Of a DNA stretch of 64,000 nt, positions 26,485-34,635 are shown piece after piece. The notes under the pieces are model-generated. The model ran no database searches and was not told the origin of the DNA. It worked only from the letters and a program-made list of their open reading frames with translations. The DNA lies in assembly GCF_001936475.1 (NCBI RefSeq), contig NZ_MSPQ01000002.1, positions 434,001 to 498,000 on the forward strand, written 5' to 3'. Made by a program: the position numbers and the translations under genes. This DNA comes from Algoriphagus marinus. Its GTDB lineage: Bacteria; Bacteroidota; Bacteroidia; Cytophagales; Cyclobacteriaceae. The stretch's first letter is position 1, and each line of letters opens with the position of its first letter.

Positions 26485-26515
26485 AAGATCAAAGGTTTGA
26501 CCTTGTGCTTTTTTA
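26477..26515 (-). terminator. Terminator after lpd, overlapping the sigma factor 5' end
   Basis: GCACAAG and CTTGTGC, with the inner CAAA/TTTG pairing, make a long hairpin. On the minus strand it is followed by TTTGTTTTTT. It lies 18 bases after the lpd stop and contains the annotated GTG of the sigma factor. Confidence 0.8.
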
Positions 26516-26532
26516 TTGCTAGTTACTTTAGA

Positions 26533-27930
26533 TTACAAGTGAATCACTTCATCGTAAGCCGCAGCAGCAGCTTCCATCACTGCTTCAGACATGGTTGGGT
26601 GAGGATGCACAGTCTTGATCAATTCATGACCTGTGGTTTCCAGTTTTCTCACAGCTACGATTTCTGCGATCATTTCAGTGACGTTTGCTCCGATCATATG
26701 CGCTCCAAGAAGCTCACCGTATTTCTTATCAAATACCAATTTCACAAAACCGTCTTTTGCACCCGCTGCTGAAGCTTTTCCAGAAGCAGAGAAAGGAAAC
26801 TTACCAATTCTCACCTCATAGCCTGCTTCTTTAGCTTTCGCTTCGGTCATTCCGACAGAGGCAATTTCAGGAGAGCAATAGGTACAACCTGGGATATTTC
26901 CGTAATCCAATGGCTCTGGATGATGTCCTGCGATTTTCTCCACGCAAATAATTCCTTCAGCAGAAGCTACGTGAGCTAAAGCTGGTCCTGGAACCACATC
27001 ACCGATGGCATAATAGCCAGGCATATTCGTTTTGTAATATTCGTCAACTTTAATCTTGCCTTTTTCGACAAGGATTCCCACGTCTTCCAATCCACAATTT
27101 TCCAAATTAGAAACAACCCCAGCTGCAGAAAGAACCACATCGCATTCTAGAGTTTCTTCGCCTTTGGCAGTTTTTACGGTCACTTTGCAACCTGTGCCTT
27201 TCGTATCGACTGCAGTCACTTCAGAAGAAGTCATAATAGTCATTCCTGACTTCTTATAGATTTTCTCCAGCGCTTTAGAAACCTCTACATCTTCCACTGG
27301 AACAATTCGATCCATATATTCTACAATCGTCACTTCCGTACCGATAGAGTTGTAGAAATAAGCGAACTCCACTCCGATTGCACCAGAACCTACCACCACC
27401 ATTTTCTTTGGCTGCTTTTCCAAAGTCATCGCTTTGCGGTAGCCTATGATTTTCTTATCGTCAATCAACATGGATGGCAATTGTCGAGCGCGAGCCCCAG
27501 TTGCGATAATAATATTATCAGCAGCATAGACAGTTTTCTTGCCTTCCTTATCTGCTACTTCGATTTTCTTACCCGCTTGGATTTTACCCCAACCTGCAAT
27601 CACATCGATTTTATTTTTCTTCATTAAAAAAGTAACACCCTTGCTCATGCCGTCGGCTACTCCACGGCTACGCTTTACCATTCCTTCGAAATCTGCATTT
27701 GCTTCCTTTACAGAAATCCCGTAATCCGCAGCATGCTGGATGTATTCAAAAACCTGAGCACTTTTCAGCAAAGCTTTGGTTGGGATACAACCCCAGTTGA
27801 GGCAAATACCACCCAACTCTTCTGCTTCTATGATAGCAGTTTTGAGACCGAGTTGTGATGCACGAATAGCAGCTACATAACCTCCTGGACCACTGCCCAA
27901 CACGATCAAGTCATATTTTGTCGAAGACAT
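26533..27930 (-). CDS. lpdA: Dihydrolipoyl dehydrogenase
   Basis: E3 component of the 2-oxoacid dehydrogenase complexes, 465 residues. FAD-binding start is YDLIVLGSGPGGYVAAIRASQLG. The redox-active disulfide is in GGICLNWGCIPTKALL. The NAD site is VVVGSGAIGVEFAYFYNSIG, the second FAD site is YAIGDVV, and the dimer-interface histidine/glutamate is HPHPTMSEAVMEA. It reoxidises dihydrolipoamide with NAD+. No E1 or E2 gene is adjacent. The 3' end has a terminator and the 5' region a candidate -7 box. Confidence 0.96.
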   Translation of the reverse strand: MSSTKYDLIVLGSGPGGYVAAIRASQLGLKTAIIEAEELGGICLNWGCIPTKALLKSAQVFEYIQHAADYGISVKEANADFEGMVKRSRGVADGMSKGVTFLMKKNKIDVIAGWGKIQAGKKIEVADKEGKKTVYAADNIIIATGARARQLPSMLIDDKKIIGYRKAMTLEKQPKKMVVVGSGAIGVEFAYFYNSIGTEVTIVEYMDRIVPVEDVEVSKALEKIYKKSGMTIMTSSEVTAVDTKGTGCKVTVKTAKGEETLECDVVLSAAGVVSNLENCGLEDVGILVEKGKIKVDEYYKTNMPGYYAIGDVVPGPALAHVASAEGIICVEKIAGHHPEPLDYGNIPGCTYCSPEIASVGMTEAKAKEAGYEVRIGKFPFSASGKASAAGAKDGFVKLVFDKKYGELLGAHMIGANVTEMIAEIVAVRKLETTGHELIKTVHPHPTMSEAVMEAAAAAYDEVIHL

Positions 27931-27967
27931 ATCTTAAAATCTTATTTGATAACTGATTGAAACTATG

Positions 27968-27975
27968 CAAAAATA
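27968..27975 (-). promoter_or_regulatory. Candidate -7 box of lpd
   Basis: On the minus strand TATTTTTG matches TAnnTTTG and lies 37 bases before the lpd ATG. No good -33 TTG is seen at about 20 bases further upstream. Confidence 0.4.
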
Positions 27976-28225
27976 GGCCTTTTGGATTCAGAAAAAAATT
28001 TGGTCTAAGCCTTGAAAAATGGGATTGAGATGATACTTGACTCATTTGGAAAATGTCAACCAATGATAATTCTTTAGATCAAATCAACCATCAAATATTA
28101 TTTTTAAAATCAAGCTATTACAAGATTTTTAGGGCTACATAATCACTTTTTCGAATCGATTCGGATTTGAAATCGGAAACTTTGGGTTTTTTCCTAATTT
28201 TGGGGCAACCAAAAAATAAAATCGA

Positions 28226-28972
28226 ATGGGTTTACTTTCCGGAAAGACCGCGTTGATCACCGGCGCATCAAAAGGCATCGGCCGAGCAATTGCAATCCGA
28301 TATGCAGAAGAAGGCGCCAATGTGGCCTTCACTTTTTTATCCAGTATAGAAAAAGGCCAGGCACTTGAAGCGGAATTGGCTGCTTTTGGCATAAAGGCAA
28401 AAGGCTATCGCTCTGACGCATCTGACTTCAAAGCAGCAGAAGAATTGGTGAATAATGTGATCGCTGATTTTGGCGGATTGGATATTCTAATAAATAACGC
28501 TGGAATCACTCGTGACAATCTCTTGATGCGAATGACTGAGGAAGCTTGGGATGAAATCATGAATGTGAATTTAAAATCCTGTTTCAACACAGTAAAAGCA
28601 GCAACGCGAACCATGATGAAAGCGAAGGCTGGATCCATCATCAACATGACTTCAGTCGTAGGCGTAAAAGGAAACGCAGGTCAAGCAAATTATGCTGCCT
28701 CTAAAGCTGGAATCATTGGTTTCTCTAAATCAGTAGCTTTGGAATTAGGCTCCAGAAACATCCGTTGCAATGCCATTGCTCCGGGATTCATAGAAACTGA
28801 AATGACTGAGGCATTGGATGAAAAAACTGTTCAAGGCTGGAGAGATGGTATCCCGATGAAGCGTGGTGGCAAGCCTGAAGAAGTGGCTAATGCCTGCGTA
28901 TTCTTGGGATCTGATATGAGTAGCTATATCTCAGGGCAAGTACTGCATGTAAATGGTGCGATGTATACCTAA
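28226..28972 (+). CDS. fabG: 3-oxoacyl-[acyl-carrier-protein] reductase
   Basis: Short-chain dehydrogenase of 248 residues, NADPH-dependent step of fatty-acid elongation. The coenzyme motif is ALITGASKGIGRAIAIRYAEEGA, NNAG is in LDILINNAGITRDNLLMRMTEEAWD, and the catalytic S/Y/K are in MTSVVGVKGNAGQANYAASKAGIIGFSKSVALE. The C-terminus ISGQVLHVNGAMYT is typical of FabG. Although many SDR proteins look alike, the ITRDNLLMRM and the C-terminal motif favour FabG. It stands alone with a terminator at 29014-29044. Confidence 0.93.
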   Translation: MGLLSGKTALITGASKGIGRAIAIRYAEEGANVAFTFLSSIEKGQALEAELAAFGIKAKGYRSDASDFKAAEELVNNVIADFGGLDILINNAGITRDNLLMRMTEEAWDEIMNVNLKSCFNTVKAATRTMMKAKAGSIINMTSVVGVKGNAGQANYAASKAGIIGFSKSVALELGSRNIRCNAIAPGFIETEMTEALDEKTVQGWRDGIPMKRGGKPEEVANACVFLGSDMSSYISGQVLHVNGAMYT

Positions 28973-29013
28973 TTGGGAAGTACCAAGTTTGAAATAAGAA
29001 ATTTGAAATAATG

Positions 29014-29044
29014 GCGGCTGGGGAAACTCAGCTGCTTTTTTGTT
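29014..29044 (+). terminator. Terminator after fabG
   Basis: GCGGCTG and CAGCTGC (one G-T pair) with an 8-base loop, followed by a T run. It lies about 40 bases after the fabG stop. Confidence 0.7.
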
Positions 29045-29080
29045 TTAACCGCAAAGTGCATTAAGGGACGTAAAGCGATG
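29045..29080. repeat. Degenerate GCAAAG-type repeat fragment
   Basis: AACCGCAAAGTGCATTAAGG followed by GACGTAAAGCG resembles a decayed form of the GC-rich 'cgcaaaggcgc' motif that is arrayed around the GxxExxY gene at 34.0-35.1 kb. It is too degenerate for a firm call. Confidence 0.3.
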
Positions 29081-29100
29081 GGGATTTATTTATTCGCTAA

Positions 29101-30252
29101 TTAGTTATCCCCGAACCGACTCAAGTCAATTTTATAAAACTCGTATTCATCCTCTGACTTTTGCTCGGGTTTATTGATATAAAGTCCTTCGGAGGTAAGG
29201 AACCAGTTTTCCAGATCAAAGTTTGGTGGATATGAAAAGTCATATTCCCCTAAAGAGTCAAAATCTCGATTGTAAAATGAGAATGAATAGTTTTTAGTTC
29301 TAGAATCTTTGGTTTCTCCATTCCCGGTTTCATTTTGCTTTCTTATTAGGAGAAAGAAATTTCGTTTCTTATTGAACAACAAATCAATTGTCGCAGACGA
29401 TTCTTTTTTTAATTCATACAAGGCAAACTTATCATTTGTTCCTTTAAACGTTTTTTCTACTAGTTCTGTCCCACCGTAATTTGAATTCCGGGTTGATTCA
29501 AGAAAATTCTTACTTACAAGCAATGAGTCTTTGTAAATAAATATCGAATCGGAATAAGGAAATGTAAAATAGCTGATATCTTCAAAATCAACATATAATA
29601 TATCTGGTGGATAGGAACCAATATCTTTTGAAAATTTTTTTAAATATCCAAATGGATAATCTATTCCATAAAAATTTATTTTTTTATTCTTTGGGTCGAA
29701 GTCTAAAACAAATTTTTTAAGACTGTTTTTTAAAACTTCTTCATCCTTTGTAAAAAAGTGACTTAAAGGTAAAATAATGGTTCTATATATACCGTTTTTC
29801 AATCTAAATAATGTCGATTCTGGACTTATAGAACTTAAATAAGTTATTTCAGAATTAATTAAGAATTTTTTCACAAGCACCTTTTTATCATAATAATAAA
29901 ACATCCCTTGAGTATTTAGAATTGCTATTTCATCTTTAGAATTAGCGTAAAATAAAGCAACATAATCATCAAAAGCATAAGGCCCATCTAGTGTTAATTG
30001 ATAGTCATGAATGACTTGTCCCGTTTCTAATGAATAAATTTTCACATTCTGTAAATCTCTAGACACTAGACATTCTATATTATCAATCATCAAAATCTGT
30101 TTTATATCAATCCTTTTAGTCAACGAATCTTTCATCAAAGAAAAATCCCCCACAATCAACTCCTCCAATTTCCCCTGATAGATTTCCTCCGAGCTTTTCT
30201 CCACACAAGAGAAAGTAAAAAGCAGAACGGCAATTAGTAATAGTATTTTCAT
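29101..30252 (-). CDS. DUF4221-type lipoprotein (predicted beta-propeller)
   Basis: A 383-residue lipoprotein: MKILLLIAVLLFTFSC gives lipobox LFTFSC with Cys16. The mature part reads like a six-bladed propeller, with repeating strand pairs such as VKIYSLETGQVIHDYQL, EIAILNTQGMFYYYDKK and YNRDFDSLGEYDFSY, and resembles DUF4221 proteins of Cytophagales. A second member lies at 38963-40138. It is AT-rich and solitary here, unlike the other, which lies next to a peptide gene. The function is unknown. Confidence 0.75.
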   Translation of the reverse strand: MKILLLIAVLLFTFSCVEKSSEEIYQGKLEELIVGDFSLMKDSLTKRIDIKQILMIDNIECLVSRDLQNVKIYSLETGQVIHDYQLTLDGPYAFDDYVALFYANSKDEIAILNTQGMFYYYDKKVLVKKFLINSEITYLSSISPESTLFRLKNGIYRTIILPLSHFFTKDEEVLKNSLKKFVLDFDPKNKKINFYGIDYPFGYLKKFSKDIGSYPPDILYVDFEDISYFTFPYSDSIFIYKDSLLVSKNFLESTRNSNYGGTELVEKTFKGTNDKFALYELKKESSATIDLLFNKKRNFFLLIRKQNETGNGETKDSRTKNYSFSFYNRDFDSLGEYDFSYPPNFDLENWFLTSEGLYINKPEQKSEDEYEFYKIDLSRFGDN

Positions 30253-30300
30253 TTACGGGGTTTTCAAAATATAACTAAATCTAAAGATAATCTTGAAATC

Positions 30301-30331
30301 AAAAAAGCCCCGAATCTAAAATCGGGGCTTT
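30301..30331 (-). terminator. Terminator on the minus strand downstream of pruA
   Basis: AAAGCCCCGA and TCGGGGCTTT with an 8-base loop, followed on the minus strand by TTTTTTGATTT. It is about 130 bases beyond the pruA stop, with a palindromic repeat in between. Confidence 0.7.
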
Positions 30332-30334
30332 AGT

Positions 30335-30455
30335 TAATCTTTGAGGTGTCATTGTGAGCTACGAAGTAGCGAACAATCTCCTCGAAGGTTTTATTCTATT
30401 TAACTATAGATGCTCAAGACCTTCGATTCCCGATACTTTTCGGGACTCGAAGGTC
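30335..30455. repeat. REP-like intergenic repeat with long palindrome
   Basis: GACCTTCGA-t-TCCCGA and TCGGGA-c-TCGAAGGTC (30418-30455) form a 15-bp hairpin around a short loop. To its left lies TGTCATTGTGAGCTACGAAG and ACAATCTCCTCGAAGG, a form of the 'GTCATTGCGAG...GCAATCTC' repeat that I recall as common between genes in Bacteroidota. It fills the gap between the pruA 3' end and its terminator. Confidence 0.65.
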
Positions 30456-30462
30456 TAAAAGG

Positions 30463-32097
30463 TCAATCTTTTCCCAAAAAAGGATATTTATAATCCTCTG
30501 GAGAAACAAAGGTTTCTTTGATCGTACGCGGAGAAACCCAACGTAGTAAATTGATCATCGAGCCAGCTTTGTCATTCGTTCCTGAAGCTCTCGCTCCACC
30601 AAATGGCTGCTGCCCTACTACTGCGCCGGTTGGCTTGTCATTGATGTAGAAATTCCCTGCTGCATTCTTTAGCTTTTGCGTAGCCAATTCCACGGCATAG
30701 CGATCTTGAGAGAATATGGCTCCTGTCAAGGCATAAGGCGAAGTCTGATCAACCAATTCCAATGCTTCTTCAAAGTGCTCTGAATTGTAAACATAGATCG
30801 TCAAAACCGGACCAAAAATCTCTTCACACATCGTCGTGTACATAGGATCTTGCGTCAAGATGACAGTTGGCTCGATAAAGTAACCTTCTGATTTATTGAA
30901 TTTACCTCCGGAAATGATTTCAACACCTTCAGTTTCTTTTGCTTTAGTGATGTAATTCGAAATTTTATCAAAAGCCTTCTCATCAATTACCGCATTGATA
31001 AAGTTGGTGAAATCTTCTGTTCCACCCACTGTCATAGTAGCAAGATCTTCCAGCATATATTTCTTCACATCTTCCCAAATATTAGATGGGATATATGCTC
31101 TAGAAGCGGCAGAACATTTCTGTCCCTGATATTCAAAAGCTCCTCTAACCAAACCTACGGCAACCGCTTTTGGGTTTGCAGACTTATGAGCGATCACAAA
31201 ATCCTTTCCACCAGTCTCTCCGACGATCCTTGGGTAAGATTTATACTTGTGAATATTTCCACCAATAGTCTTCCAGATATGCTGGAATACTCCGGTTGAA
31301 CCTGTAAAGTGAATCCCAGCAAAATCGGGATGGTTGAAAATAATATCACCAGCTGTCGGTCCATCCACATAGATCAAGTTGATCACGCCATCAGGCACAC
31401 CAGCTTCTTTGAATACCTGCATCAGCACATTTGCAGAATAGATCTGGGTATAGGCTGGTTTCCAAACGATGGTATTTCCCATCATGGCGGCAGAAGTAGG
31501 CAGATTACCTGCAATGGCTGTAAAATTGAACGGAGTCAAGGCAAAAACGAATCCCTCCAAAGGTCGTTGCTCTACACGATTCCAAACACCGTTTCCAGAA
31601 ACTGGAGGTTGTTGTGCATAGATCTCAGTCATGTATTTGACATTAAAACGTAGGAAGTCGATGAACTCACATGCTGCATCAATCTCAGCCTGCATTGCAT
31701 TCTTGGATTGACCAAGCATGGTAGCTGCGTTGATTTTAGCACGGTAAGGACCAGCAAGTAAATCCGCGGCCTTCAGGAAGATCGCAGCTCTTTGTTCCCA
31801 TGCTAGATTTTCCCAGGCATGTTTTGCTCCCAAAGCTGCATTAATTGCTTGCTCCACATGAGACGCATCTCCCTCGTGGAAATATCCAAGTATATGCTTG
31901 TGGTCGTGAGGAGGAGACATAGACTTGGTATTACCCGTTCTAACTTCCTCAGAACCAATATACATAGGAACATCAACTTGCATTGATCTCGCCTCTTTAA
32001 TCGCAGATTGCAATTCTTTTCTTTCCGGACTTCCGGGAGCATAAGCTTTTACCGGCTCATTGACTGGTGTCGGCACAGTGAAAAATCCTTTTAACAT
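30463..32097 (-). CDS. pruA: L-glutamate gamma-semialdehyde dehydrogenase (1-pyrroline-5-carboxylate dehydrogenase)
   Basis: Aldehyde dehydrogenase of 544 residues that oxidises glutamate semialdehyde to glutamate in proline degradation. The size and the N-terminus (GFFTVPTPVNEPVKAYAPGSPERKEL) match the long PruA type. The catalytic cysteine is in YQGQKCSAASRAYIP, the general-base glutamate in RIVGETGGKDFV, and the coenzyme region in IHFTGSTGVFQHIWKTIG. The end RTIKETFVSPEDYKYPFLGKD is typical. No putA is beside it. It is a single-gene transcript that ends in a REP-like repeat and terminator. Confidence 0.94.
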   Translation of the reverse strand: MLKGFFTVPTPVNEPVKAYAPGSPERKELQSAIKEARSMQVDVPMYIGSEEVRTGNTKSMSPPHDHKHILGYFHEGDASHVEQAINAALGAKHAWENLAWEQRAAIFLKAADLLAGPYRAKINAATMLGQSKNAMQAEIDAACEFIDFLRFNVKYMTEIYAQQPPVSGNGVWNRVEQRPLEGFVFALTPFNFTAIAGNLPTSAAMMGNTIVWKPAYTQIYSANVLMQVFKEAGVPDGVINLIYVDGPTAGDIIFNHPDFAGIHFTGSTGVFQHIWKTIGGNIHKYKSYPRIVGETGGKDFVIAHKSANPKAVAVGLVRGAFEYQGQKCSAASRAYIPSNIWEDVKKYMLEDLATMTVGGTEDFTNFINAVIDEKAFDKISNYITKAKETEGVEIISGGKFNKSEGYFIEPTVILTQDPMYTTMCEEIFGPVLTIYVYNSEHFEEALELVDQTSPYALTGAIFSQDRYAVELATQKLKNAAGNFYINDKPTGAVVGQQPFGGARASGTNDKAGSMINLLRWVSPRTIKETFVSPEDYKYPFLGKD

Positions 32098-32182
32098 GAT
32101 ATTTGGAGTTTATTTGATTTCTGTTCAGGCCAAAGATAAGGAAAGGGGATTATTTGGCTAGTGATTTTGGTAACAAAAGGAC

Positions 32183-32878
32183 TTAAAGTAAGGCTTCCAA
32201 TTCCCTCAAATGGGCAATTGTATAGGTAGGTTGAAGCTCAATTTGCTTTCCTTCTGGATTAAAATAGACTTGATCAATTCCTGCATTGATAGCCCCCAGT
32301 ATATCTGAATTTGGGTTATCGCCGATCATCAAGCAATGCTCATGTCTTGTTCCAAGTTTTTCAACAGTATGATGAAAAATTCGAGCATCAGGTTTTTTGT
32401 GACCTGTTGTCTCCGAAGTCACGATCAAGTCAAAATAAGACCCAAGTTTAGCCGAATTAATTTTTTTTGCTTGCGACTCATCAAATCCATTGGTGATGAT
32501 ATGCAATTGATATTTCCGCTGGAGGTATTCCAAAATCTCGAAAGTATAGGGGAAAACATGAGATTTAGAAGAGGTTCTATGCATAAAATCCTCTTCGAAA
32601 GGCAATGGAATTCCATCCGCCGATGCACCTGCATGCTCAAAAATCATCCTAAATCGTTCCTTTCGAAGATTTTCTTTATCGATCTTCCCGACATTATACC
32701 AATCCCAAAGCTGGTAGTTGATATGATGAAATGAATCAAAGAAATTCTGAAAAGTAGGGATTCCCAAGCCCAATAAATCGTAGTGATGGTAAAGCTCGGA
32801 AAGTGATTCGGTGACATTTCGATCGTAATCCCAAAGTGTATGGTCCAGATCGAAGAAGATGTGTTGGTAAGTTTTCAA
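32183..32878 (-). CDS. yjjG: HAD-family noncanonical pyrimidine nucleotidase (YjjG-like)
   Basis: A 231-residue HAD hydrolase. Motif I is FFDLDHTLWDYDRN (nucleophile and acid aspartates), motif II is LHIITNG, motif III region is SETTGHKKPDARIFHHTVEKLG and motif IV is CLMIGDNPNSDILGAINAGIDQVYFNPEG. The helical cap and the 'YQLWDWYNVGKIDKENLRKERF' segment fit the YjjG group, which dephosphorylates noncanonical pyrimidine nucleotides. It lies five bases downstream of the ArsR-type regulator gene on the same strand, so the two are probably co-transcribed. Confidence 0.9.
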   Translation of the reverse strand: MKTYQHIFFDLDHTLWDYDRNVTESLSELYHHYDLLGLGIPTFQNFFDSFHHINYQLWDWYNVGKIDKENLRKERFRMIFEHAGASADGIPLPFEEDFMHRTSSKSHVFPYTFEILEYLQRKYQLHIITNGFDESQAKKINSAKLGSYFDLIVTSETTGHKKPDARIFHHTVEKLGTRHEHCLMIGDNPNSDILGAINAGIDQVYFNPEGKQIELQPTYTIAHLRELEALL

Positions 32879-32883
32879 ATTAA

Positions 32884-33267
32884 TTAACGTCGGTATTGGT
32901 TATTCTGAATTTTATTAATGGCGAGTTCTCGGTTTGACTTTAGAATTTCGAAAGTTTCTTGATCCCGGATTAGACTGGGATCTTTTTGGATAAACTTGAA
33001 AATCTGCTGAATGATTTCGAGGTATTCCTCCAAAATGTAATAAAAGACCCATTGGTCCACTCTACGACTTCCAAGCAAACCGGCATTTTTCAATGAGATT
33101 AGATGCCTGCTGGTTTTAGTTTGGGTAAAATCCAAGATCAATTCAAAGTCAGAAATGGACAATTCTTTATTATTCATCAAAAGATGGAAAATCCTTACTC
33201 TAGGCTCCTCTGAGAGTGCTTTGAAGATTCTAAGCCCGTAGTTTAAACTGATATTTTTTAATCGCAT
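32884..33267 (-). CDS. ArsR-family winged-helix regulator
   Basis: A 127-residue regulator. The winged helix-turn-helix spans about 14-85 (RIFKALSEEPRVRIFHLLMNNKELSISDFELILDFTQTKTSRHLISLKNAGLLGSRRVDQWVFYYI). No Cys-x-Cys metal site is present, so it probably does not sense metal the way ArsR or SmtB does. It lies directly before the yjjG-like gene (5-base gap) on the same strand. The signal and targets are unknown. Confidence 0.88.
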   Translation of the reverse strand: MRLKNISLNYGLRIFKALSEEPRVRIFHLLMNNKELSISDFELILDFTQTKTSRHLISLKNAGLLGSRRVDQWVFYYILEEYLEIIQQIFKFIQKDPSLIRDQETFEILKSNRELAINKIQNNQYRR

Positions 33268-33376
33268 TAGTAAGTTTTAACGCAGTTTATGCAATGAAAA
33301 TAAAAATTCACCCGAAATTAGGGTATTATCGCATCATAAAAGACAACCATCGGCCGTCCATTTAGTTAATTTATCT

Positions 33377-34027
33377 GTGAAGACTTCATTTTGTTATAAA
33401 TCGCTCCTCGTTTTCCTTTTGGGATTCTTTATATCTGTCCAATTTGTAAATGCTCAAGATCAGAAGGAAAGAAAGGTAATTCAGCTTTCCGGAATCGTCT
33501 TAAATTCCGACAGTACCGATGCTGTGGCAGGGGTAAATATTTACGTCCCTAAAAAAGGAAGAGGAACCAGCTCCGGAAGATTTGGATATTTTTCCATGCC
33601 AGTATTAGAAGGTGACAGCATTGTATTTTCTTTTATAGGTTTGAAAAAACAAACTTTTAAAGTTCCTGAAACAGTTGAGAATGACAGGATCAGTTTGATC
33701 CTTACCATGGAAGTTGATGAAATAGCCTTAGCAGAAATCGAAGTAATGCCCTACCCTACCGAGGCGGAGTTTAAGCAGGCTGTAATAGCAATGAACGTAG
33801 TGGACCCTATGTCGATCAGCAGAGCAAATATGAGCCCGGAGATGCTCCTTCGTTGGGCTGAGAGTATGCCTGCATCCAGTAATGAAAACTTCCGCTATTT
33901 CCAACAAGGTCAAATGCTTCAAAATCAAGATCTATACGGTCCTAGACCACTTCGGCTTCTTGATCCATTTGCTTGGTCTCAATTTATCCGATCAATTAAG
34001 CGAGGAGACTTGAAAAGAAAGGACTAG
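33377..34027 (+). CDS. Exported carboxypeptidase-regulatory-like domain protein
   Basis: A 216-residue protein with a signal peptide (MKTSFCYKSLLVFLLGFFISVQFVNAQ). The start is GTG 33377. The mature N-terminal part is a CarboxypepD_reg-like beta-sandwich (QLSGIVLNSDSTDAVAGVNIYVPKKGRGTSSGRFGYFSMPVLEGDSIVFSFIGLKKQTFKV), as found at the start of SusC-like TonB receptors, but here it stops without a barrel. The C-terminal third is charged (LRWAESMPASSNENFRYFQQG). It may be a periplasmic adaptor. The stop is followed by the GC-rich repeat array. Confidence 0.82.
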   Translation: MKTSFCYKSLLVFLLGFFISVQFVNAQDQKERKVIQLSGIVLNSDSTDAVAGVNIYVPKKGRGTSSGRFGYFSMPVLEGDSIVFSFIGLKKQTFKVPETVENDRISLILTMEVDEIALAEIEVMPYPTEAEFKQAVIAMNVVDPMSISRANMSPEMLLRWAESMPASSNENFRYFQQGQMLQNQDLYGPRPLRLLDPFAWSQFIRSIKRGDLKRKD

Positions 34028-34037
34028 CCTTTTTTGC

Positions 34038-34425
34038 GCTCGGCGGCGCAGCGAAGAACTCCCGCAAGGGCGCAAGGGCGAGATTTCAATCTGTTTGATC
34101 ATTCAAAAAGTTTTTGATCTGGGCTCTTTCTACTGATTTTGTCTCGCGGTGGCGCGGCGACACAGCGAAGAACTCCCGCAAAGGTGCAGAGGCGCAACCT
34201 CAATCCGTTTGATCATTCAACATGCTTTTGATCTGGGCTTTTTCTATTGATTTTGTCTCGCGGCGGCGCGGCGACACGGCGAAGAACTCCCGCAAAGGCG
34301 CAGAGGCGCAACCTCAATCTGTTTGATCATTCAAAAAGCTTTTGATGTGGAATTTTACTATTGATTCTGTCTTGCGGCGACGCGGCGAAAAACTCCCGCG
34401 ATGGCGCAGAGGCTCAATCTCAATT
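34038..34425. repeat. Tandem array of about 114-bp GC-rich repeats
   Basis: Three and a half direct repeats. The marker GCGAAGAACTCCCGC (with variants) recurs at 34051, 34165, 34279 and 34385, that is 114, 114 and 106 bases apart. Each unit combines a GC-rich part (cggcgcggcgacac, gcaaaggcgcagaggcgc) with an AT-rich part (TTTGATCATTCAAAAAGCTT and TTGATTTTGTCT). It is not coding. The block is far more GC-rich than its surroundings and ends at the truncated GxxExxY copy. Confidence 0.85.
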
Positions 34426-34427
34426 TG

Positions 34428-34535
34428 CTAGGTAGCCAAAAAGGCTTCCATTGATTTTACCAATCCTAGGACTAGTCTTATACAAACCGAAAAAGTAATA
34501 TCGACAATAACCTCTGAAATATCATTTTCATGCAT
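34428..34535 (-). pseudogene. Truncated GxxExxY gene copy
   Basis: On the minus strand an ATG at 34535 opens MHENDISEVIVDITFSVCIRL, nearly the same as the start of the intact GxxExxY gene (MHENDISKIIVDITFLIYKRL). The likeness fades after about 28 residues and a stop follows at 34428. Its upstream flank, including GCACCTTGGCGCCTTAGCGG (34569-34592), also matches that of the intact gene. It is a partial duplication of the 5' end of the gene at 34636-35019. Confidence 0.8.
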
Positions 34536-34568
34536 AATTGGGCTGATTTAACTAAACACGAAAAAACT

Positions 34569-34632
34569 GCACCTTGGCGCCTTAGCGGGAGATTTACCCA
34601 TTTTATTATTCCCGCAAGGGCGCAAAGGCGAA
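34569..34632. repeat. Opposed GC-rich motifs beside the GxxExxY gene
   Basis: GCACCTTGGCGCCTTAGCGG at 34569 and its complement-like CCCGCAAGGGCGCAAAGGCG at 34611-34630 face each other. A further copy in the first orientation (GCGCCTTGGCGCCTTGGCGG) lies at 35053-35073 beyond the intact gene. Together with the array to the left, about seven copies in two orientations bracket the locus. Confidence 0.7.
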
Positions 34633-34635
34633 ATT

